A DNA stretch of 10,628 bases from JANMEX01 sp031423755 (GTDB lineage Bacteria; Pseudomonadota; Alphaproteobacteria; Rhizobiales; Rhizobiaceae). The translations under genes and the position numbers were made by a program. The stretch lies in assembly GCA_031423755.1 (NCBI GenBank), contig JANPGC010000212.1, positions 1-10,628 of the forward strand. Direction: 5' to 3'. Below, piece after piece: positions 1 to 7,335 of the stretch. The notes beneath the pieces are model-generated. The model had not been told where the DNA came from, did no database searches, and was given only the letters and a program-made list of their open reading frames with translations. The first letter of the stretch is position 1. The number at the start of each line of letters is the position of its first letter.

Positions 1-210
1 ATGATTGAAGCGGCGTTCGTTCCAGACGAAGTAAGCCAGCGCAGCCAGCCCGATCGGAGGAAAGACGAGGAGGCCGCCAACAACCGCCAAGGCCTTGAAC
101 GGATTGAAACCCGGGCGCTTTGCCCAGCCGAATGTATCGCCGCCACCATGGCGGAAGTGTCGTTCGCCGCTGGCTGTGCCATCGGCATGCATGTTATTTT
201 CGTAAGACAT
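1..210 (-). CDS. DUF2852-like small membrane protein (partial, C-terminus beyond window)
   Basis: The function is unknown. The first 70 codons are present, starting at the ATG complementary to 208-210; the rest lies beyond position 1. The N-terminus is polar and rich in Gly and His. It is followed by a FGWAKRPGFNPFKALAVV segment and a hydrophobic stretch (about residues 40-64, with GGLLVFPPIGLAALAYFVW) that forms one probable membrane helix. A Trp/Pro-rich lead-in, one helix containing FPPIGLA, then a basic WNERR tail is the pattern I associate with the DUF2852 family of alphaproteobacteria. An AGGGA ribosome-binding site is visible 6 nt upstream of the ATG. The gene lies downstream of actR on the same strand, but a 110-bp gap with an operator-like dyad suggests its own control. 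The longer plus-strand reading frame over this region is a shadow. The family call is from memory of its pattern. Confidence 0.72.
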   Translation of the reverse strand, partial: MSYENNMHADGTASGERHFRHGGGDTFGWAKRPGFNPFKALAVVGGLLVFPPIGLAALAYFVWNERRFNH

Positions 211-229
211 TTGTTTTCCCTTTTTGCTG

Positions 230-257
230 TTACGATACTGCTTAAGATATATCGTAA
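230..257. promoter_or_regulatory. AT-rich dyad upstream of the DUF2852-like gene (candidate operator)
   Basis: A perfect 8-bp inverted repeat, TTACGATA (230-237) and TATCGTAA (250-257), is separated by 12 bp. Related half-sites overlap it: TAAGATAT at 243-250 and TAAGATA at 255-261, the latter 12 bp downstream of the former. The dyad lies 20-47 bp upstream of the minus-strand ATG at 210, so a bound protein would cover the likely promoter. The sequence is strikingly AT-rich for this genome. PadR-type regulators are known to use AT-rich dyads of this general kind, but no particular regulator can be named from the sequence. Confidence 0.5.
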
Positions 258-320
258 GATAGGTCGCACAAGGGGCAGGAGATTAAATTTTTGTTATGAT
301 TGGGGGAAGTTTGGCTCTGC

Positions 321-884
321 CTACTTAGGCGCCCGTTTCGCCAAGATCCGCTGCAACGTCCGGCGATGCATGTTCAGTCGCCGTGCGGTCTCCGAAACAT
401 TGCGCTCGCACATCTCATAAACCCGCTGGATGTGCTCCCAGCGCACCCGGTCTGCCGACATCGGATTTTCCGGAAGTTCCGGCTTTTCATCACCCTGACG
501 CGTCAGCGCCCTGAATACATCATCGGCGTCAGCCGGCTTCGCCAGATAGTCAACCGCGCCGAGCTTGACTGCCGTCACGGCAGTGGCAATGTTACCGTAA
601 CCGGTAAGCACAATCACCTTTGCATCCGCCCGCTTGGTACGGATGGCTTCAATCACCGAAATGCCGTTGCCGTCCCCAAGGCGTAAATCCACTACAGCAT
701 AGGCGGGCGCATGCTCAAGCACCGCATCCAATCCGCCCTGAACAGAGTCAGCGAAACGCACAGCAAATCCGCGCGCTTCCATCGCCCGCGAAAGGCGCGT
801 CAGGAACGGTTTGTCGTCGTCAACCAACAACAGGGTCCGGTCTTCGCCAATCTTCGAAACGTCCGCCACGCCGATTTCCGACAT
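321..884 (-). CDS. actR: Global redox response regulator ActR/RegA/PrrA family
   Basis: This is a cytoplasmic response regulator that receives phosphate from the sensor kinase ActS encoded just upstream. In related bacteria it controls redox-responsive genes such as respiration, carbon and nitrogen fixation and acid tolerance. The 187-aa protein has a receiver domain (about residues 16-128) with the acidic pocket D22-D23-D24, phospho-acceptor D66 (VVDLRLGDGNG), T94 in VLTGYG and K116 in YLAKPAD. A linker with a proline patch (135-141) follows. The C-terminal Fis-type helix-turn-helix (about 150-183, with NVSETARRLNMHRRTLQRIL) is the nearly invariant RegA signature. Length matches the family. 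The start has AAGGA 8 nt upstream of the ATG. The gap to actS is 31 nt, so the two genes form an operon. No convincing hairpin terminator follows the stop codon. Confidence 0.95.
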   Translation of the reverse strand: MSEIGVADVSKIGEDRTLLLVDDDKPFLTRLSRAMEARGFAVRFADSVQGGLDAVLEHAPAYAVVDLRLGDGNGISVIEAIRTKRADAKVIVLTGYGNIATAVTAVKLGAVDYLAKPADADDVFRALTRQGDEKPELPENPMSADRVRWEHIQRVYEMCERNVSETARRLNMHRRTLQRILAKRAPK

Positions 885-915
885 TCATTTGGTCCTTGTC
901 ATGTCTTTGTGTGGC

Positions 916-2265
916 TTAACTGGAGCGCAACACGGCTTTTGTCAAAGTTTCCGTCGCCGAAACCGCTGGTCTTCCCGCCTCCATCGCGCTGCGGGGCCAT
1001 TCGACATGAATATCTGCCCCGGATTTGCCGCTGATCTTGTTGCGGATGTTGATCTCCGCGCCAGATCGCTCCAGAAGTGTCTTGGCAATAAAAAGCCCAA
1101 GCCCCATGCCGCCGCCGCCATTGCGCGGAGTTGACTGGCGGCTCTTGGCGTAGGGTTCGCCGACATGCGCCAATATGTCCGGCGGGAAGCCCGGCCCGTC
1201 GTCGGCAATGCGGATCGAAACGCGGTTCCTGTCCCAGCCCCACTCGACCGCCACTGATGACTGGGCAAAATCAACGGCGTTTTCAACAAGGTTTCCAAGG
1301 CCATAGATGACGCCCGGATTGCGTCGGCCAACCGGCTCGGCCCCGTCGCAATAAGCGGCATTCTTGGTAATCGAGATGCCAAAGTCGCGGTGCGGCGCAA
1401 TGATCTCCTCGATCAGCGAGGTCAGCGGCAAGTTGGCCATGTGCTCCTCGCCCGTCGCCGAAAGGCTCGACAGGCGTTGCAGGATTTCGCGGCAGCGCAC
1501 AGTCTGCGAGCGGATAAGCTCCACGTCCTCCCTGTGCGGCGAGCCGGACTTGAGCGCCAGTTCCAATTCCTTGGCCACCAGGTGTATGGTGGCAAGCGGC
1601 GTGCCAAGCTCATGCGCCGCCGCCGCTGCAAGCCCGTCGAGCGCCGAAAGATGCTGTTCGCGCTGAAGCACCAGCTCGGTTGCCGCCAACGCATCCGCCA
1701 AGAGCCGCGCCTCTTCCGCCACCCGCCGCGCATAGACCACGGTAAAGGCAAGGCTGGAGAGAATGGCAAAATAAATGCCGGCCTTGAGGTAGGGCGGAAT
1801 GACGAATTTCTCGTCCGGTGCCCATGGCAGTGGCAGGTGAAACACGGCCAGTATGGTCACGCAGCTGACCACCACCGCAGACAGCACCAACGTCAGCCGC
1901 AAAGGCAGCGACGAGGCGGAAATGACGGCGGGCACAATCATCAGCATGGCAAACGGATTGGATATTCCCCCCGTCAGGAACAGAAGACCGGCCAGCTGCA
2001 GCACATCGAACGCGAGAAGACCAAGCGTCGCCTGCGAAACAAGCCGCAAGGTCGGTGGATAACGGAACGACAGGAAGATGTTCAGCCATGCTGAAAGTGC
2101 AATCAAAGCAAAGCAAAGGCTGACCGGCATTGGAAAGCCAAGCACATAGGCAATGACCAGCACCGCCAACGTCTGCCCGCCCACAGCCAGCCAACGCAGG
2201 CGGATAAGCGTCACAAGGCGAAGACGGCGCGATTCATAGCGGTCGGGGAAAGATTGGATGGACAT
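916..2265 (-). CDS. actS: Membrane redox sensor histidine kinase ActS/RegB/PrrB family
   Basis: This inner-membrane sensor kinase senses redox state through the quinone pool and a cysteine, and phosphorylates ActR. The N-terminal half (about residues 25-180) contains six hydrophobic segments. Between two of them lies GGISNPF (99-105), the RegB-family quinone-responsive motif. The kinase core shows the H-box AAAHELGTPLATI with phospho-acceptor H218, and the family redox cysteine in VRCREILQRLSS (C258). It also has an N-box around N325-N329 (GNLVENAVDFA), DDGPGFPPD (355-363) and a GGGGMGLGLFIAKTLLERSG block (383-402). All catalytic elements are intact and 449 aa is normal for the family. The ATG at 2265 is preceded by an in-frame TAG four codons upstream, which fixes the start. 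GGAG directly abuts the ATG, an unusually short spacing for a ribosome-binding site. The gene stands 9 bp downstream of an inverted-repeat element. Confidence 0.95.
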   Translation of the reverse strand: MSIQSFPDRYESRRLRLVTLIRLRWLAVGGQTLAVLVIAYVLGFPMPVSLCFALIALSAWLNIFLSFRYPPTLRLVSQATLGLLAFDVLQLAGLLFLTGGISNPFAMLMIVPAVISASSLPLRLTLVLSAVVVSCVTILAVFHLPLPWAPDEKFVIPPYLKAGIYFAILSSLAFTVVYARRVAEEARLLADALAATELVLQREQHLSALDGLAAAAAHELGTPLATIHLVAKELELALKSGSPHREDVELIRSQTVRCREILQRLSSLSATGEEHMANLPLTSLIEEIIAPHRDFGISITKNAAYCDGAEPVGRRNPGVIYGLGNLVENAVDFAQSSVAVEWGWDRNRVSIRIADDGPGFPPDILAHVGEPYAKSRQSTPRNGGGGMGLGLFIAKTLLERSGAEINIRNKISGKSGADIHVEWPRSAMEAGRPAVSATETLTKAVLRSS

Positions 2266-2274
2266 CTCCGGTAT

Positions 2275-2439
2275 CTAGAGCACCGGGCGTTCAAATGGAA
2301 TTATTTTCACTTGTCTTTCCGCGCCCCGGACGTCGTCGCGCACCGCTCGCGATGCCTGCATCGCGTCGCGTCACGCTTCTAGCCAGGACACTGAAATCCG
2401 GCGTGAATATTGATCCCATTTGAACGCCCGGCGCTCGAG
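2275..2439. repeat. 165-bp inverted-repeat (MITE-like/palindromic intergenic) element
   Basis: The terminal arms, 2275-2298 and 2416-2439, are inverted repeats matching at 22 of 24 positions. They include a perfect 16-bp core CCGGGCGTTCAAATGG (2283-2298) and its complement (2416-2431). Weaker similarity continues about 12 bp further inward (ATT-rich, ending in TCAC). A second perfect hairpin, CGCGATGC-CT-GCATCGCG (2348-2365), lies at the exact centre of the element. The remaining inner segments are not complementary. There is no coding capacity. It fills most of the 199-bp gap between hrpB and actS. It may be a non-autonomous mobile or palindromic repeat of the kind found in alphaproteobacterial intergenic regions. 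Copies elsewhere in the genome cannot be checked here, and I see no clear target-site duplication. Confidence 0.7.
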
Positions 2440-2464
2440 CGCGTTGCCTTGCCCAATCCAACAC

Positions 2465-4939
2465 TCAAGTGTCACGCGGCTTGGCGCGGGCCGTCGGCGA
2501 GGCATTGGCGGGATCCTCCGGCCAAACGTGCTTGGGGTAACGTCCGCGCATATCCGAGCGGACATCCGCCCATGAGCCTTTCCAAAAGCCGGGCAGGTCG
2601 CGCGTCAATTGGATCGGCTTGTGTCCGGGCGATAAAAGCTCAAGCAGCAGCGGCACGGTTCCTCCAGCAATCGACGGATGCTCCTTCAGCCCAAACAATT
2701 CCTGCACCCGCAAAGCAAGCACCGGTGCTTCGCCGTCATAGCGGATCGGATGATGGTTGCCCGTCGGCGCGGTGAAATGCGTCGGTGCGAGCTGGTCAAT
2801 CTTGCGCTGCAGATCATGAGGCACAAGCGAGACAAGCCCGTTGCGGATGGCATCGTGCGGGATCTGCGCGAGGCCCGCTTTGCCGGTCAGGAACGGCAGC
2901 AGCCAAGTCTCGAGCGTCTGCAAAAGAGCGCTATCGCCCATATCTGGCCAAGGATCCCCCAATCCCCGATGCAGCCATCCGAGCCGCCTGCGCATGATCA
3001 ACGCACTGTCCGGCCAGTCGAGTACCTCAAGCCCATGCGTCCGGATTGCCCCAATCAGTGACCCGTTCGCGTCATCTCCGTCAGGAGGCGGCATTGGCGC
3101 ATCGTCGAGCACGACAGCGCCCAATCGGCGCACTAATCGGCGGCGCAGCGCTCTTTTTACAGGATCAAAACTGATGATATCGCTAGCCTCAATCTGCCCG
3201 GCAAGGGCCATCTCAATCTCGGCCAGTGTCACCGGCGCGGCCGACAGAATGCGGCTCTTCTGGGCGCTGCCTTGCATATCGGCAACCACCAGATACGGGC
3301 TCGCGGCGAGGGCATGCGCCGGGTCTATTTCCGCGCCGCGCCCGTTGGCCAGCACGTAGCGCCCGTCGCCGCCGCGCGACTTTGCCACCCTGTCCGGATA
3401 GGCTTGCAGCAGCAAAGCGCCAGCGCTTTCAAGGTCAGTGTCTGCACCCGCCTGTCCGGCCCCGCGCGCCAGTTTCGCGCTCAATCCGAATGCAGTCCGG
3501 GCGCGCTCCGAGCGGTCGCGGCGGGCGTTCAGGAGCCGCAATTCAAGATCCGCATCATTGCCGCCAAGCCCGCGTTCGGTCATCAGGACGGCAAGCTCCG
3601 CAGCATGCCGCGCACTGCCGGTCTGCGCCGCTTGCAACACCATGTGAGCCAGCCGCACGGGCAGGGACAGCTTGCGCATCGCAGCGCCATCTTGCGTCAA
3701 TCTCCCGTCGTCATCCAGCGCGCCAAGCCGCTTCAAGAGTTCGCGCGCCTCTTTCAGCGCGGGCGCTGGAGGCGGGTCGAGAAAGCGCATCTGCGCCGGA
3801 TCGCTGACGCCAAACGCCGCAAGATCAAGCAAAAGACCAGTCAAATCCGCAGCAAGGATTTCCGGCGGCGTGAACGCTGGCAGCACCGCTGTCTGCTCCG
3901 CGCGCCAGAGCCGTATGGCGATGCCCGGCGCAGTCCGCCCGGCACGGCCCGCGCGCTGATCAACCGAAGCTTTCGAGGCGCGGACGGTCTCCAGCCGTGT
4001 CAGACCCGATGAAGGCTCAAACACCGGCAGCCGCTGGTAACCGCTGTCGATCACGATCCGCACGCCGTCGATGGTGATTGAAGTCTCCGCAATCGAGGTC
4101 GCCAGCACCACCTTGCGCATTCCGGCAGCGGCAGGACGGATCGCGTCGTCCTGAGCCGCGCCCTCCATCGCGCCAAACAGCTGAAACAGCAGCACGTTGG
4201 CGGGCAGCTTTCCTTCAAGCTTTCGAGCGGTGGCAGAGATTTCACCGGTCCCAGGAAGGAAGGCGAGAATGCTTCCCTCATGGTCATGAAGCGCATCAAG
4301 GATGGTCCGCGAAACGCCGTCCTCCAGCCGCTCCTGCGCCTTGCGTTCAACATGTTGAATTTCCACAGGAAAAGCGCGGCCCTTGCTTTCGATGACGGGC
4401 GCATCGCCAAGCAGCGTTGCCACCCGCGCACCGTCAAGTGTCGCCGACATCACCAACAAACGCAGGTCCGGCCGCAATCCGTCATGGATGTCGAGCGCCA
4501 ACGCGAGACCCAAATCGGCGTCAAGGCTCCGCTCGTGAAACTCGTCGAACAGCACACAAGCAATACCGCCAAGTTCGGGATCATCCAGCGCCATGCGGGC
4601 AAACACGCCTTCGGTGACGACAAGAATGCGTGTCTTGGCGGAGGTCTTCTGGTCAAGCCGCATCCGGTAGCCGACGGTTCGGCCGACCTCTTCGCCAAGC
4701 AGAAAAGCCATCCGCCTTGCAGCAGCGCGAGCGGCCAGACGACGCGGCTCAAGAAGGATGATTGTGCCATCGCCGCGCCATGGTGCATCGAGCAGCCGAA
4801 GCGGAACGAGCGTCGTCTTGCCTGCGCCCGGCGGCGCGACAAGCACAGCCATGCCCCTGTCTGCAAGAGCCGCTTCCAGCGCAGGAATCGCTTCTGCTAC
4901 CGGAAGATCATCGCCAATGTCTTGATGGTTGGCAGCCAT
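2465..4939 (-). CDS. hrpB: ATP-dependent helicase HrpB (DEAH-box family)
   Basis: This is a superfamily 2 DEAH/RHA-type NTP-dependent nucleic-acid helicase; its cellular role is poorly defined. The 824-aa protein shows Walker A APPGAGKTT (35-43), motif Ia region LLEPRRLAARAAARRM, motif II DEFH (132-135), motif III SAT (165-167), TSIAETSITIDGV (about 281-293) and motif VI QRAGRAGR (328-335). These are followed by the helicase-associated region and the HrpB C-terminal domain, which ends with the characteristic FWKGSWADVRSDMRGRYPKH and WPEDP (about residues 785-810). DEFH in place of DEAH is a usual HrpB variant. Length is typical. The ATG (4937-4939) lies 3 nt after the stop of ynjD (TGA AGC ATG) and has no clear Shine-Dalgarno sequence, so translation is probably coupled to ynjD. 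The gene is therefore the last of a ynjBCD-hrpB transcription unit. Confidence 0.95.
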   Translation of the reverse strand: MAANHQDIGDDLPVAEAIPALEAALADRGMAVLVAPPGAGKTTLVPLRLLDAPWRGDGTIILLEPRRLAARAAARRMAFLLGEEVGRTVGYRMRLDQKTSAKTRILVVTEGVFARMALDDPELGGIACVLFDEFHERSLDADLGLALALDIHDGLRPDLRLLVMSATLDGARVATLLGDAPVIESKGRAFPVEIQHVERKAQERLEDGVSRTILDALHDHEGSILAFLPGTGEISATARKLEGKLPANVLLFQLFGAMEGAAQDDAIRPAAAGMRKVVLATSIAETSITIDGVRIVIDSGYQRLPVFEPSSGLTRLETVRASKASVDQRAGRAGRTAPGIAIRLWRAEQTAVLPAFTPPEILAADLTGLLLDLAAFGVSDPAQMRFLDPPPAPALKEARELLKRLGALDDDGRLTQDGAAMRKLSLPVRLAHMVLQAAQTGSARHAAELAVLMTERGLGGNDADLELRLLNARRDRSERARTAFGLSAKLARGAGQAGADTDLESAGALLLQAYPDRVAKSRGGDGRYVLANGRGAEIDPAHALAASPYLVVADMQGSAQKSRILSAAPVTLAEIEMALAGQIEASDIISFDPVKRALRRRLVRRLGAVVLDDAPMPPPDGDDANGSLIGAIRTHGLEVLDWPDSALIMRRRLGWLHRGLGDPWPDMGDSALLQTLETWLLPFLTGKAGLAQIPHDAIRNGLVSLVPHDLQRKIDQLAPTHFTAPTGNHHPIRYDGEAPVLALRVQELFGLKEHPSIAGGTVPLLLELLSPGHKPIQLTRDLPGFWKGSWADVRSDMRGRYPKHVWPEDPANASPTARAKPRDT

Positions 4940-4942
4940 GCT

Positions 4943-5596
4943 TCAGTCAATCGTCACAAGCTGGCCGCCAGCCGCGTCTGCGTCCGCCGGATCGTGCGTG
5001 ACAAGCACAACGGGAAGCTTTCGCTCACTTGCAAGACTGAAAACCAGTTCGCGCATCTGCTGGCGCAGCGCCGAGTCCAGCTTGGAAAATGGTTCGTCCA
5101 GAAGCAGCGCGCGCGGCTGTGAAACCAGCGTCCGAGCCAGCGCCACCCGCGCCTTTTGACCGCCCGAAAGGCGCGCAGGATCATGGTCGAAACAGCCGCC
5201 CAACTCCATGCCCGCGAGCATGTTTTTGGCAATCGAAAACCGCTCGGAATGCGCCCGGATTGCACTTGGAATCGCAAACAACAGGTTCTGCCCGACCGAC
5301 ATGTGTGGAAACAGCAGTGGGTCCTGAAACAGGATGCCGGCATGCCGTTCCTGCGGAGTCTTGCCGCCCATGTCCGCTCCGTCGATAAGCACGGTACCAG
5401 TGGCTTCAAATGCCGGATCAAGAAACCCGCCGATGAAGGCGAGCAAAGTCGACTTGCCGGAACCGGACGGACCCATGACCGTCAACACGGAACCGGGCGC
5501 AACGTGTGCGTCAACGCTGAGCAGCAACCGCCCGCGCAGATGGATGGCAACCGCGCGCAGCGTCAATCCGGCGTGTTGGTTTCGTGCTTCTGCCAT
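4943..5596 (-). CDS. ynjD: ABC transporter ATP-binding protein, YnjD-like
   Basis: This is the cytoplasmic ATPase that would power the YnjC permease. From the chosen ATG the protein is 217 aa, the same length I recall for Escherichia coli YnjD. Motifs in order: Walker A GPSGSGKST (42-50), Q-loop FQDPLLFPHMS (Q91), ABC signature LSGGQKARVALART (143-156), Walker B with catalytic glutamate RALLLDEPFSKLD (E168), D-loop SKLD and switch histidine H201 in VLVTHDP. All catalytic residues are intact. The frame is open further upstream to 5647, but that would overlap the permease end. The ATG at 5594-5596 has GGACGG close upstream and lies 11 nt after the ynjC stop, so it is preferred. The TGA stop is 3 nt before the hrpB ATG. 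The substrate of the YnjBCD family is not established; the ATPase resembles ThiQ and other small-molecule importers. Confidence 0.93.
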   Translation of the reverse strand: MAEARNQHAGLTLRAVAIHLRGRLLLSVDAHVAPGSVLTVMGPSGSGKSTLLAFIGGFLDPAFEATGTVLIDGADMGGKTPQERHAGILFQDPLLFPHMSVGQNLLFAIPSAIRAHSERFSIAKNMLAGMELGGCFDHDPARLSGGQKARVALARTLVSQPRALLLDEPFSKLDSALRQQMRELVFSLASERKLPVVLVTHDPADADAAGGQLVTID

Positions 5597-5607
5597 ATCC
5601 CGTCCAA

Positions 5608-7311
5608 TCACGCGGCCCACATGCCCGCGCGATTGCGGAAAAGCCATGCGGGAAGCGCAAAGGCAAGCACAAATCCGGCAAAGGGGATCACGGCCTGAAG
5701 GAAGGCATAGACTCCGATGGTGCGCCGGTTGGCTCCTGACACCAGCGCCACGGCCTCGGTGGTAATTGTCGGCATGCGTCCCGCGCCGATCAGCAGCGTC
5801 GGCAGATAAAGACCGGCAGAGACGGCAAATCCGACGGCGAACGCTACGAGAATGGGTCGCAAGAGCAGAGGCAGCTCAATGCGCAACAGGGTTTCAGTGT
5901 GTGACTTGCCCAGAGCATGCGCGACGAGCGCAAAGCGCTGGTCCAGCGACTGCCATGCTTGGCCAAGCGACAGGAATACATAGGGAGTGACAAAAAGCAG
6001 ATGCACCAGAACGAGCGCCGCCATGCCATAGCCGATGCCGGATTTGATCGCTGCGACTTGGAGACCGAACAGGAATGCGGTCTGCGGCACGATCAGGGGC
6101 AGGGCGAGAGAGACGTTGAGCAAGCGGGTTACCGGTTTGGCTGCGAAGGGAGACGCGAGACAAAGGATGCAAAGCAGTGTCGCAATGGCGGCAGAGGCCG
6201 CACCAACCTCAAATGTCGTCACCATCGGCCCAGCCACGGCAGGCAGCGCCCGCATCCAGGCGCTCAGCGTGTAGCTTTCGGGCATGGCATCGGGAAACGG
6301 CCACAGGCCGGATACCGACCAGATCGCCAACAGCGCCAATCCGGAAAGCGTGACACCGGTCACAAGCCATCCTGTCAATCGCAAAGCCACCGTCACCGCG
6401 CTGTCCATGGCAAGACGCAAGCCGGCGGTCGCGAGAGACTTGCGATATGCAGCCAATGACCGCTCGACACCGATCCAGACAATGAACAGCAGCAGCACGA
6501 GTCCAAGCTGGATAACCGCGCCTGCGCTTGCAGTGAAACGCATGGCAAGATCCGGATCATTCATCCAGCGCACAAGTTGTACCGAAAGCGTTGAAGGTGT
6601 TGATGGCCCAAGGATAATCGCGACATCAACGGCAGTGGCTGAAAACGCCAGAACCGCAAAGACAGCGAAGCGGACCTGGCGGTAAAGCTGTGGCCAGAGA
6701 CCGTGAAAAAACCCGGCAAGCCTCCCGTAGCCAAGCGCACTGGTCATTTGCAGGCTGCGCGGGGCATCCGCCTGCCCGATGGCGGCAATCAGGATCAACA
6801 GCAGAAACGGAACTTCCTTGGCGACAAGCCCTGCAATCAAGGCCAACCCCCACGGATCGTTGGGAATGAGGATGTCGGGCGGCGTCTGCCAGCCGGTCAG
6901 TTCCGGCGAAATGAGCCGGGCAACAAAGCCGGACGGCATGACCAGCACCATCAATCCATAGGCGGCAGCGGCATGCGGAACCGACAGGATCGGCGAGAGA
7001 AACCGCGTCAGCCGTGCCCAGCCCTTGGTTCCATAGCCTGACGCAAGTATACCTGCAGCGATCAGCACCGATAGTGCCGTGGCAGCCATTCCTGTCCACA
7101 ATGACAAAAAGACAGACCGTCCAATGTTGGGCTCGGCAAAGACGGCCCGAAATGCACCAAACGAAAATGACGCGCCTCCGAGCGCGGGCAAATAGGAAAA
7201 TGCCGGGAGGATGGTGCCCATAAGGCCCGCCAGAACCGGACCTGTCAGCAGAAGGATCACCGCATAGGGGGCAAGGCGCGCGATACGGAACAGGGGCTCC
7301 CCTTCGTGCAA
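5608..7311 (-). CDS. ynjC: ABC transporter permease, YnjC-like fused double-domain protein
   Basis: This inner-membrane permease would form the translocation channel of the YnjBCD importer. The 567-aa protein contains two tandem binding-protein-dependent permease domains (about residues 10-285 and 305-560) and about twelve hydrophobic segments, so a single chain can serve where many systems use two. Each half has an EAA-like cytoplasmic loop that contacts the ATPase: around 184-208 (RSLQMTSALGYGRLAGF) and around 456-480 (DQRFALVAHALGKSHTETLL). Sequence such as SPILSVPHAAAAYGL and VAKEVPFLLLILIAAIGQ fits the YnjC family. The frame opens with TTG at 7309-7311, not ATG; GGGAGG at 7319-7324 lies 7 nt upstream and strongly supports it. 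The gene follows ynjB by 24 nt and precedes ynjD by 11 nt. ThiP of the thiamine transporter has the same fused layout and is the main alternative name. Confidence 0.92.
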   Translation of the reverse strand: MHEGEPLFRIARLAPYAVILLLTGPVLAGLMGTILPAFSYLPALGGASFSFGAFRAVFAEPNIGRSVFLSLWTGMAATALSVLIAAGILASGYGTKGWARLTRFLSPILSVPHAAAAYGLMVLVMPSGFVARLISPELTGWQTPPDILIPNDPWGLALIAGLVAKEVPFLLLILIAAIGQADAPRSLQMTSALGYGRLAGFFHGLWPQLYRQVRFAVFAVLAFSATAVDVAIILGPSTPSTLSVQLVRWMNDPDLAMRFTASAGAVIQLGLVLLLFIVWIGVERSLAAYRKSLATAGLRLAMDSAVTVALRLTGWLVTGVTLSGLALLAIWSVSGLWPFPDAMPESYTLSAWMRALPAVAGPMVTTFEVGAASAAIATLLCILCLASPFAAKPVTRLLNVSLALPLIVPQTAFLFGLQVAAIKSGIGYGMAALVLVHLLFVTPYVFLSLGQAWQSLDQRFALVAHALGKSHTETLLRIELPLLLRPILVAFAVGFAVSAGLYLPTLLIGAGRMPTITTEAVALVSGANRRTIGVYAFLQAVIPFAGFVLAFALPAWLFRNRAGMWAA

Positions 7312-7318
7312 CGCGCCG

Positions 7319-7324
7319 CCTCCC
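7319..7324 (-). promoter_or_regulatory. Ribosome-binding site deciding the ynjC TTG start
   Basis: GGGAGG on the minus strand lies 7 nt before the TTG at 7309-7311, in the 24-nt gap after the ynjB stop. It is the best ribosome-binding site in the operon and supports the non-ATG start. Confidence 0.7.
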
Positions 7325-7335
7325 TATGTTTGGCC

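Noticed and set aside
319..330. GCCTA-CT-TAGGC palindrome at the actR stop as a terminator
   Set aside because: The loop would have only two bases, the stem is five pairs and no T-run follows directly.
1..420. Plus-strand open frame of 139 codons at the left edge
   Set aside because: It crosses the DUF2852-like gene, the operator region and the end of actR, and its product resembles nothing.
2461..2472. ACACT-CA-AGTGT palindrome at the hrpB stop as a terminator
   Set aside because: It is too short, has a two-base loop and no T-run.
4280..5122. Plus-strand open frame of 280 codons opposite hrpB and ynjD
   Set aside because: It spans the ends of two real genes on the opposite strand and has no recognisable motif; a GC-driven shadow.
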